In this document: positions 1 through 5,948 of the stretch, one piece after another
How positions within the stretch are numbered: position 1 is the stretch's first letter
Layout: every line of letters begins with the position of its first letter
Origin: Gemmatimonadota bacterium
GTDB lineage: Bacteria; ARS69
DNA: 6,568 nucleotides
Reading direction: 5' to 3'
Assembly (NCBI GenBank): GCA_020431545.1
Contig: JAGQIB010000248.1
Coordinates: 1 to 6,568 of the forward strand
The notes under the pieces: generated by a model
Database searches by the model: none
What the model was told of the DNA's origin: nothing
What the model saw: only the letters and a program-made list of their open reading frames with translations
Program-made: the position numbers and the translations under genes

Positions 1-662
1 CCGTAGTGCGCGGAGTTCAGGAGATTCAGGATCACGCGCTTCAGCGGGAAGTCGGGATCGATCGCGGCGGCCCACTTGCGCGGATGATCCATGTCGTCGA
101 GTGCCGCCACGCGACGTTGCGTCTCCGGCAGCGTGGGGAACATCGTGGCGGACTCGAGTCGCGTCTCGAGCAGCTCCGTGCGTTGCTCGGGCGTCATGCT
201 CGCCACGTCCATCTGCGACGAGAGCCCCGCCACCACGTAGTCGCGCACGAGCGGCACGAAGAAGTCCTGGGGCAAGGCATCGGCCTTCGCGAGCACCACG
301 CCGAGGTCGGTGAGTCCCTTCAGCATCCGCTTCGCCGCCTCGGGACTGTCCGCGATCGGCCGGTTCGGGTCGAGCACGAGCACGGTCTGGATGCTGCCGC
401 CCATGAGGCGCACCACCATCTCCTGCTTGCCCTCGAGCCCGGGGCCCACCAGCACCAGGCGGATGTGGTCGCGGAAGTTGCGCAGCGCGAGCGCGAACTT
501 GGAGTAGTCCGGACAGACCAGGTAGTGGATCTGCTTGTCGAACGGGAGTTGTTCGTTCTCGGCGCGGATCTGGGCCACGAGCGCCATGATGTGCTGGCGT
601 GGCTCGATCTTGTCGCCGATCAGGACGTACCCGCCCGCGGCCGTGACCGTCGTGCTGCTCAT
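1..662 (-). CDS. HDOD-domain signalling protein, 3' part cut off by window edge
   Basis: The first 220 residues of a minus-strand protein are visible, and the frame is still open at base 1. From about residue 170 it reads as the start of an HDOD domain: F-P-T-L-P-E at 175-180, then an alternating helical region ending in the diagnostic N-L-L-N-S-A-H-Y at 213-220. HDOD domains are catalytically dead relatives of HD phosphohydrolases, found in bacterial signalling proteins that often govern motility, cell cycle or stress responses. Residues 10-165 form a separate alpha/beta-looking region with hydrophobic strand-like runs (IHYLVCPD at 45-52, IRLVLVGPG at 67-75, VLVLDP at 94-99). It loosely resembles a receiver or Rossmann fold, but I cannot assign it. 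The ATG at 662 is preceded by AGGGGGG three bases upstream, a usable though close ribosome site. The gene follows the aldo/keto reductase by 116 bp on the same strand. The effector or partner is unknown. Confidence 0.8.
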   Translation of the reverse strand, partial: MSSTTVTAAGGYVLIGDKIEPRQHIMALVAQIRAENEQLPFDKQIHYLVCPDYSKFALALRNFRDHIRLVLVGPGLEGKQEMVVRLMGGSIQTVLVLDPNRPIADSPEAAKRMLKGLTDLGVVLAKADALPQDFFVPLVRDYVVAGLSSQMDVASMTPEQRTELLETRLESATMFPTLPETQRRVAALDDMDHPRKWAAAIDPDFPLKRVILNLLNSAHY

Positions 663-730
663 CCGCCCCCCTGGACGTTCTTGCCCGGAGTTATCATCGA
701 CGGGTTCTTGCGGAGAGCTGAGTCGGCGCC

Positions 731-748
731 CGGTGCGCTTGCGCTCCG
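731..748 (-). other. weak imperfect hairpin between reductase and HDOD genes
   Basis: The stretch can fold as a short stem: CGG pairs with CCG and GCGC with GCGC around a single A-A mismatch and a very tight loop. It lies 31-48 bases after the reductase stop. No T-run follows it in the minus direction, so it is not a standard intrinsic terminator. GC-rich DNA forms such stems by chance. If functional, it could be a processing or attenuation site between the two genes. Confidence 0.2.
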
Positions 749-778
749 TGGCCGGAACTGGGCGACTTTGACCGATTC

Positions 779-1624
779 CTACAGCGTGTCGAGCGACTCC
801 CGGCGCGCGCCGCGGGGGAAGGCGCGATCGATGCGGGCGACGTCTTCGGCCGAGAGCACGACGTCGCCGGCCGCGGCGTTCTCGCGCGCGTGCGACCCGC
901 GTGACGTCATCGGGATCGTGAACGTCCCCGGTTCGCGCACGAGGAACGCGAGCGTCACCGCGGCGATGGTCACGTCGTGGCGCGCCGCGATCTCCGCGAG
1001 CACGGCCCCGCCCGGAGTCTCGGGCGTTTCGGGCGCGCCCTGCGCGAACGGGCTGTAGCCGACCAGCGCGACGCCGTGCCGCCGGCACGCGGGCAGCAGC
1101 GCGTGCTCGATGCCGCGGCTCTCCAGGTGGTACAGCACCTGGTTGCAGGCGACGCGTCCGGGCCCGGCGACGCGCACCGCTTCTTCGAGGCGCTCCACGT
1201 CGAAGTTGCTGACCCCGAACGAGAGGATCTTGCCCGCGGCCACGAGCTCCTCGAACGCCGCGAACGTGTCCGCGAGCGGATGCGGCCCTTCCCAGTGGAG
1301 CAGATAGCAGTCCAGGCGGTCCGTCCGGAGCCGCTTCAGCGAACGCTCGCAGGCGTCGATCGTGCCGCGGCGCGACGCGTTGCCGGGCAGCACCTTGCTC
1401 ACGAGGAAGACCTCGTCGCGTCGCCCCGCGAGCGCCTCCCCGAGCACGTCCTCCACGCGGCCGGAGCCGTACATCTCCGCGGTGTCCACGTGCGTGAGCC
1501 CGGCGTCGAGCGCCGCGCGCACCACGCGGACGGCGCGCGGCCGGTCGGGGCGCTCGAGATTCCAGGAGCCGAGCCCGATCACCGGGACCGGCCGGTTCGT
1601 GACGGGGAAGTTCGTGTGGCGCAA
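779..1624 (-). CDS. aldo/keto reductase (AKR superfamily, YeaE-like)
   Basis: A complete 281-residue cytoplasmic NAD(P)H-dependent oxidoreductase that reduces aldehydes or ketones to alcohols on a TIM-barrel fold. All four AKR catalytic residues are visible: D47 and Y52 in HVDTAEMYG, K77 in LVSK, and H110 in YLLHW. Cofactor-site signatures follow: S139-N140 in GVSN, N161-Q162 in CNQVLYHL, YSPFAQG at 190-196, and I-P-M-T-S-R-x-x-H-x-x-E-N at 237-249, which normally grips the NADPH 2'-phosphate. The TAEMY, SKV-P-NA and SRGIE-LLP-C patterns match the E. coli YeaE type, reported to act on methylglyoxal; the substrate here is an inference. The start is a TTG at 1624 with GGAGG eight bases upstream. 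No ATG or GTG suits the N-terminus, and the first beta-strand (PVIGLGSW) follows at the usual distance. The frame stays open far upstream only because the DNA is GC-rich. The gene starts 47 bp after the barrel gene stop, so the two are probably co-transcribed. Confidence 0.95.
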   Translation of the reverse strand: MRHTNFPVTNRPVPVIGLGSWNLERPDRPRAVRVVRAALDAGLTHVDTAEMYGSGRVEDVLGEALAGRRDEVFLVSKVLPGNASRRGTIDACERSLKRLRTDRLDCYLLHWEGPHPLADTFAAFEELVAAGKILSFGVSNFDVERLEEAVRVAGPGRVACNQVLYHLESRGIEHALLPACRRHGVALVGYSPFAQGAPETPETPGGAVLAEIAARHDVTIAAVTLAFLVREPGTFTIPMTSRGSHARENAAAGDVVLSAEDVARIDRAFPRGARRESLDTL

Positions 1625-1632
1625 GGCGAGGC

Positions 1633-1637
1633 CCTCC
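1633..1637 (-). promoter_or_regulatory. Shine-Dalgarno (GGAGG) fixing a TTG start
   Basis: GGAGG on the minus strand lies eight bases before the TTG at 1624, which is ideal spacing. It decides the start of the aldo/keto reductase, whose frame extends upstream through the barrel gene without a stop. It sits in the 47-bp gap, so translation can begin independently on a shared transcript. Confidence 0.8.
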
Positions 1638-1671
1638 GGTCGGGAGTCTCCGGCAAGAGGGGGGCGGGCGT

Positions 1672-4209
1672 CTAGGGCTCGAACACCTTCCGTGTGACCG
1701 GCCGCAGCTTCACGCGAACCGGAACGTCGACCGCCTCGGGATCCGCGTCCGGGAGCACCACGATCTCCACCGCCTCCCCCGCCCACTCGTCGGCCGCGAG
1801 CGACGACTCGTCCACGCGCAGGAGGTGCACGCCGGGCGGCAGGTCGCGCACGCGCCAGCGCCCGAGGCGATCGGTGATCGTGTCGCCGCGGTTCTCGATC
1901 ATCACGTGCGCCTCGGCGATGCCGGGCTCGTCCGGGTCGCGTACGCCGTCGCCATCCAGATCCCGGAACACCACGCCGGTCGCCTTGCGGTTCGTGCACG
2001 TGCGCCAGTCCGCGCGCGCGGTCTTGTACGCGGGCACGATCACGGGACGTGCGAGCTCGTCCATCAGCGAGAGATCCGCGCGCACGGTCTCGGGCGTCAC
2101 GCGGATGCCGTGCTTGCCGGCGCGCACGCGCGCGAACAGGTAGTTGCCGTCCGCATCCGTGCGGGTGCGCGCGAGGCCGTCGTCCAGCACGACCTCCACG
2201 TCCTCGAGCGCACGGTCGCCGCGGTCGAACTCGCCGTTCGCGTTGCGGTCCAGCCAGATGCGGCCCTCGATGCGGGAGACGTCGCGCTCGCTGCGGTCGC
2301 CGGGCATGCGGCCCCCGCTGCGCCCCTCGGCGAAGCGCATCTGCCCGTACCATTGCAGCCGGGAAGACGACGACGCGGGGTGCTCGTCGTACGCGGCCTC
2401 CATCCCGTGACCGGGCAGGAAGTCCCAGGACACCCGCACGCTGCCGAGGAAGGGATCCTCGTTCGGCAACGTGGACAGCGACCAGTTGCCGCCCGCGGTG
2501 ACGCGCAGCGGTCGGCGTCGCCCGAACGTCTTCGTGAGGTACGCCGACACGCCGCTCACTCCGCGCTCGCTCCACGAGGCCGCGGTCTGCCCGAGCACGC
2601 CGGGGAAGCGCGCGGTGGCGCCCGTCGTCCCCGTGTAGCCGGACGCGCCGCTCACCCGCCGCATCGTGGAGAACCAGTCGCCGGCCCGCCACTGGCCGCG
2701 CGCGTCGAACAGGAACTCGTTCCGGAACGAGGTCTCGCTCGAGGCGGACTGCGTGAGCGTCGCGCTCAGCGTGCGGAGCCGCAGCGACGGGACCTGCCAC
2801 GTGAGCGTCTCCGTGGTCCAGTGCTCCACGTTGCCGGCGTCTCGACGATCGTTCGTGGAGTGCGACGCGGACACGACCCAGCGTCGCGACGCCTGCCACC
2901 GGCCGCCGAGCGACAGGAAGATCGTGTTCTGTTCCGGGAAGTACGTCACCGGGAGACGGAACTCGCGCCCGTACAGCCCCGCGCGGCCGTGCAGGCGCAG
3001 GTCCTCGCGTGCGACCCAGTCCGCGGACGTTTCCCACGCGAGACGATTTCCGAGGCCCTCGCCCGGGCTGCCGTACAGGCCGGCGCGCGTCTCCCAGCGC
3101 AGGTCGGCGAAGTACCGGCGGTACTCGCTCGCGAGCAGCACCCCGGACTTCTCGCTGGCGCGCTCGCCCGTGATCGCGGCGCCGAGTCCCCACGACGTGC
3201 CGATCGATGCCCCCGGTCGCGCGCCCCACGAGCGGGAGAGCAACGCGACCTGGCCGTCGTGCGTGGGCGACGTCGCGTAGCCGCCCGACGACTCGTGCCC
3301 GGATTGCAGGCGCAGCCATCCGGCACTCCAGCGCACCTCGCCGCGCGCGCGCTCGCGGTCGACCCGCAGGCCGCGGCCGTACGTTCCGAGCCACCGCAGC
3401 GTGGAGGATCCGCGCACGTCGCCGAGCGCCCACGTGTCGCCGGTCCCGTTCTGCCAGATGCCGGTGGCGGAACCGAGGAACGCATCGCCGGAGGGCGTGA
3501 CCTGGCCGTCGCCGTGCAGATCGAAACGGCCGCGATCGCCCACGCGCCCGCGCGCGTCCATCGAGAGCGCGCCGTCGGTGCGGTCCGCGTAGCGATGCGT
3601 GGAGCCGCGCCAGGCGAGCTCGCGCAGCCCGACCGCGGGCAGACCGTCGATCGGTCCGCCGGCGCGCCGGCTGATCAGCGAGATCTCGTCGCCGAGCGGG
3701 GACACCACCGCTTGCAGGTCGAACAGCACGGAGATGAGGCGCACGGGCAGAAGCAGATCTTCTTCGGTCGTTCCGACCGCGAGTCCGGGCGCGAGTGAGA
3801 GCGCAAACGAGTGATCGAGCAGACCCTCGCCCGTGGTGCCGACGTACTCGAGAGTGGTGCCGTCCAGTGGGTCCGTGACGCGCACGGTCATCGTGACGGG
3901 ATCGAACTCCAGCGTGGCCCACAGCGCGCGCGCGATCGGCGACGCGGGGATGAACCACTCGCCGTCCCGGAGCTGCGGCGGCACGGCCGCGGCGGGGACC
4001 TGTTCGCCGTCGAGCAGCACGAGGGGAGGGTCGAGACCCTGCGCGCGCACTCGATTCGGCCACGCGATCGCCATGATCGCGACCACGGCGAGAATGCCGA
4101 GCACGAGAAGCACGCCGCGCAGGACGCGGATTGCCTGCTGTGCGAGCGGCGACCGCGCGGGCGATGCCGCACGGCCGCCCGGCTGCGAGGAGCCGGCGGA
4201 ACGATCCAA
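1672..4209 (-). CDS. outer-membrane beta-barrel protein with stalk-like N-domain and two SdrD_B-like modules
   Basis: An 845-residue predicted surface protein of unknown function. Order of parts: a basic, Ser/Pro-rich n-region (1-31); a hydrophobic core (33-49) and a possible signal peptidase site after VRA at 54-56; a periplasmic region (about 60-182) holding two copies of a pattern typical of copper-amine-oxidase N1 'stalk' domains (LLDGEQVP...GEWFIPASPIARAL, then LLLPVRLISVLFDLQAVV). Next, about 430 residues (195-628) of alternating amphipathic strands rich in W, Y, G, S and R with short turns, as in a large outer-membrane barrel; then two beta-sandwich modules (about 647-703 and 743-800). 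These carry calcium-loop motifs DRNANGEFDRGD (654-665) and DLDGDGVRDPDEPG (750-763), each followed by G-x-Y/W-x-(F/V)-x-x-(V/L) and a PPGVH/RAGKH turn as in SdrD_B/CnaB domains. A barrel followed by beta-sandwich domains recalls fimbrial ushers, but no chaperone or pilin gene is in view. The start is a TTG, the only start codon in frame before an upstream stop. The only cysteine is C738. An export, adhesin-anchoring or surface-scaffold role is inference. Confidence 0.88.
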   Translation of the reverse strand: MDRSAGSSQPGGRAASPARSPLAQQAIRVLRGVLLVLGILAVVAIMAIAWPNRVRAQGLDPPLVLLDGEQVPAAAVPPQLRDGEWFIPASPIARALWATLEFDPVTMTVRVTDPLDGTTLEYVGTTGEGLLDHSFALSLAPGLAVGTTEEDLLLPVRLISVLFDLQAVVSPLGDEISLISRRAGGPIDGLPAVGLRELAWRGSTHRYADRTDGALSMDARGRVGDRGRFDLHGDGQVTPSGDAFLGSATGIWQNGTGDTWALGDVRGSSTLRWLGTYGRGLRVDRERARGEVRWSAGWLRLQSGHESSGGYATSPTHDGQVALLSRSWGARPGASIGTSWGLGAAITGERASEKSGVLLASEYRRYFADLRWETRAGLYGSPGEGLGNRLAWETSADWVAREDLRLHGRAGLYGREFRLPVTYFPEQNTIFLSLGGRWQASRRWVVSASHSTNDRRDAGNVEHWTTETLTWQVPSLRLRTLSATLTQSASSETSFRNEFLFDARGQWRAGDWFSTMRRVSGASGYTGTTGATARFPGVLGQTAASWSERGVSGVSAYLTKTFGRRRPLRVTAGGNWSLSTLPNEDPFLGSVRVSWDFLPGHGMEAAYDEHPASSSSRLQWYGQMRFAEGRSGGRMPGDRSERDVSRIEGRIWLDRNANGEFDRGDRALEDVEVVLDDGLARTRTDADGNYLFARVRAGKHGIRVTPETVRADLSLMDELARPVIVPAYKTARADWRTCTNRKATGVVFRDLDGDGVRDPDEPGIAEAHVMIENRGDTITDRLGRWRVRDLPPGVHLLRVDESSLAADEWAGEAVEIVVLPDADPEAVDVPVRVKLRPVTRKVFEP

Positions 4210-4213
4210 GAGG

Positions 4214-4219
4214 CCACCT
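4214..4219 (-). promoter_or_regulatory. Shine-Dalgarno-like AGGTGG before the TTG start of the barrel gene
   Basis: AGGTGG lies four bases upstream of the TTG at 4209. This is one mismatch from the consensus and somewhat close. Upstream of the TTG there is no ATG, GTG or TTG in frame before a stop codon near 4366, and the next GTG downstream lies inside the signal hydrophobic core. The TTG is therefore effectively forced. Confidence 0.6.
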
Positions 4220-4403
4220 GATGTATGAGCGAGTTGCGATTCCTGGGCCTTCGTACGGAAAATCGGTGGCGCTTCGGCGGGCCTTGAGCGAACGCGAGCG
4301 CTTCGTCGCCGGATTCGGGCCGGATTGAGCGATTCGCGGGCATTCTTGGAGCGGGGAGTTTCAGTTCACGAACGGGGCGCTCGGGCGGAGGGGGGCCGCG
4401 GGA

Positions 4404-5816
4404 TCAGGCGCGCGGCGCGCCGACCTCGCGCGCCGAAGACACCGCCGCCTCGACGTCGGCGATCTCCTTCGCGAGCGGCGGATTCAGGATCTCGTATCCG
4501 CTCTCCGTCACCACGAGGTTGTCCTCGATGCGCACGCCGCCGAATCCGCGTCCCCCGTTCGCGCGCAGATACGGTTCCACGCGCGCGGCGTCGAGCGCCT
4601 CGGGAAAACGCGCCGAGTACGACTCGAGGATCGCGGGCGTGAAGTAGAGGCCGGGTTCCACCGTGAGCACCATGCCCGGGGCGAGGTCCACGTCCGTGCG
4701 CAGGTAGGCCGTGCCGAACTGCTGCGCGCGTTCGCGCCCGCTGCCGTAGAGGATGCGGTCGCCGAACGTCTCGAAGTCGTGCGGATCGAGTCCGAGGTGA
4801 TGGCCGACTCCATGCGGGAAGAACAGTGCGTGCGCACCGCGCTCCACGAGTGACGCCGGCTCGCCGCGCAGCACACCGAGACTCACGAGTCCCTCCGCGA
4901 TCACGAGCGCTGCCGCGCGGTGCACGGCACTCCACGCCGCACCGGGACGCACCGCGGCGAGCGCCGCCTTCTGCGCCGCGAGCACGATCTCGTAGACGTC
5001 GCGCTGCTCGGACGTGAAACGTCCCGAAGCCGGCCACGTGCGTGTGAGGTCCGCGCACCAGCCGGAGGGCATCTCCGCCCCCGCGTCGGTGAGCACGAGG
5101 TCGCCATCGCAGAGTACGCCGGAGTGATCGTGATTGTGCAGGACTTCGCCGCGCACGGTGAGGATCGTCTCGTAGGCGGCGCGACCCTGGCGACGCGCGA
5201 ACGCGTGCTCCACGAGAGCCGTCAGCTCGGATTCCGCCACGCCGACCGCGGTCGCTCGCATCGCCGTGACGAAACCGTCGCGTGTCACCGAGCCGGCCTC
5301 GCGCATCTCGTCGAGCTCGGCCTTCTCCTTGCGCAGCCGCAGCGACGCGATCGCCGCGACGAGCGCCTCGGGACCGGGGTGGCCCGGGCCGAGGTCGAGG
5401 TCGGTGATCTCGCGCGCGATGTCGGTGGTCGCCGCGTCGGCCACGGCGAGCGCGTGCAACGGACGATCCCGTCGCTCACGCCGCAGGTCTCCTTCCAGCT
5501 CCTCGACCGCCACGATGCGCTCGACGTCGAGGCGCTCGCGCTCGGCCGCGAACGAGCGTTGCGCGCCGCTCCAGAGCGCCGCGGTCGCGCTGCGCTCGGG
5601 CAGGTACAGCGTGACCCGACCCTCCTGGGGATCGAACAGCGCGGCCGCGCCGGGCTCCGTGGGGCCGAAGAAGAACAGGAAGTTCGAGTCGGCGCGGAAC
5701 GGATACTCGTTGTCGGCGTTGCGCGGGAGGATGCCGCCCGCGAACAGGAGCGCCGGCGTTTCCAGGCGCGACAGGAGCTGGGTGCGACGTCGTCGCAGGT
5801 GGTCGGGGGAGATCAT
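4404..5816 (-). CDS. pepP: Xaa-Pro aminopeptidase (aminopeptidase P family, M24B)
   Basis: A complete 470-residue cytoplasmic metallopeptidase that removes an N-terminal residue next to proline, normally with two Mn(II) ions. The N-terminal AMP_N domain (about 5-135) shows ALLFAGGILPRNADNEYPFR and a following FLFFFGPTEPGAA, closely matching E. coli PepP. The pita-bread catalytic domain (about 165-445) has all five metal ligands: D244 in LVLTDAGAE, D256 in ADLTRTWP, H339 in HGVGHHLGLDPHD, E387 in TVEPGLYF and E431 in RIEDN. Accessory histidines H227, H335 and H346 are also in place. The spacing from H227 to D244 matches E. coli; one extra residue lies between the two aspartates, which is common in the family. 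Length is slightly above the 441 residues of E. coli PepP. There is no signal peptide. The ATG at 5816 has no clear Shine-Dalgarno, and a TAGAAT hexamer ends six bases before it, suggesting a leaderless message. The barrel gene follows after 194 bp; functional linkage is not evident. Confidence 0.97.
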   Translation of the reverse strand: MISPDHLRRRRTQLLSRLETPALLFAGGILPRNADNEYPFRADSNFLFFFGPTEPGAAALFDPQEGRVTLYLPERSATAALWSGAQRSFAAERERLDVERIVAVEELEGDLRRERRDRPLHALAVADAATTDIAREITDLDLGPGHPGPEALVAAIASLRLRKEKAELDEMREAGSVTRDGFVTAMRATAVGVAESELTALVEHAFARRQGRAAYETILTVRGEVLHNHDHSGVLCDGDLVLTDAGAEMPSGWCADLTRTWPASGRFTSEQRDVYEIVLAAQKAALAAVRPGAAWSAVHRAAALVIAEGLVSLGVLRGEPASLVERGAHALFFPHGVGHHLGLDPHDFETFGDRILYGSGRERAQQFGTAYLRTDVDLAPGMVLTVEPGLYFTPAILESYSARFPEALDAARVEPYLRANGGRGFGGVRIEDNLVVTESGYEILNPPLAKEIADVEAAVSSAREVGAPRA

Positions 5817-5822
5817 GGCCGC

Positions 5823-5828
5823 ATTCTA
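5823..5828 (-). promoter_or_regulatory. putative -10 element for a leaderless pepP transcript
   Basis: TAGAAT on the minus strand (five of six bases match TATAAT) ends six bases before the pepP ATG. Transcription from it would start at or next to the start codon. The lack of a purine-rich ribosome site supports a leaderless message. I see no good -35 box at 16-19 bp, so the assignment rests on the hexamer and its spacing. Confidence 0.45.
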
Positions 5829-5837
5829 GGACCTGCG

Positions 5838-5874
5838 CCCCGGCGGGGGTAGAACTTCGTCCCGCCCGGCGGGG
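5838..5874. repeat. pair of GC-rich direct/inverted repeats, possible operator
   Basis: CCCGGCGGGG occurs twice, at 5839-5848 and 5865-5874, 26 bp apart. Each copy is part of an inverted repeat: CCCCG-G-CGGGG at 5838-5848, and CCCGCC-C-GGCGGG at 5861-5873. They lie between the two divergent -10-like hexamers, upstream of both genes, where a regulator of either promoter could bind. The bases are all G or C, so chance in GC-rich DNA is a real alternative. Confidence 0.35.
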
Positions 5875-5935
5875 AGATCGCCCCCCGCGCCCGGCACTTC
5901 GTGGCCGCGGGGGATGCGTCGGCGAGAGGGCGCGC

Positions 5936-5941
5936 TATCCT
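5936..5941 (+). promoter_or_regulatory. putative -10 element for a leaderless nucleotidyltransferase transcript
   Basis: TATCCT ends seven bases before the ATG at 5949. It fits the loose TANNNT form seen at leaderless promoters, matching four of six consensus positions. No Shine-Dalgarno is obvious in the preceding 20 bases apart from a distant GAGAGGG. The evidence is weaker than for the divergent pepP site. Confidence 0.35.
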
Positions 5942-5948
5942 GCTCGGC

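Noticed and set aside
690..695. GATAAC on the minus strand as a possible -10 box for the HDOD gene.
   Set aside because: Only four of six bases match, and I find no -35 box or sigma-54/sigma-28 pattern at the right distance.
6..1058. A 350-residue plus-strand open frame spanning the HDOD gene, the gap and the reductase end.
   Set aside because: It crosses two well-supported minus-strand genes and the gap between them, shows composition typical of antisense readings, and has no domain.
1825..3798. A 657-residue open frame on the plus strand opposite the barrel gene.
   Set aside because: It is rich in Arg, Ala, His and Val with no recognisable motif. It is explained by the codon bias of the minus-strand gene.
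1625..4063. The reductase frame stays open upstream for about 2.4 kb, through most of the barrel gene, giving an apparent 1094-residue protein.
   Set aside because: The extension is Arg/Ala/Gly-rich low-complexity sequence with no domain signal, typical of an off-frame reading in GC-rich DNA. The reductase has its own ribosome site and fold start at 1624, and the barrel frame is clearly the coding one.
4210..4403. Searched the 194-bp gap between pepP and the barrel gene for a terminator, promoter or small gene.
   Set aside because: Only short, imperfect stems without a T-run, and a CATACA hexamer too close to the ribosome site to serve as a -10. No small frame here has a credible start and ribosome site.
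4920..5852. A 310-residue plus-strand open frame opposite pepP.
   Set aside because: The minus strand carries a complete aminopeptidase with all metal ligands; this frame is Arg/Glu/His-rich shadow sequence.
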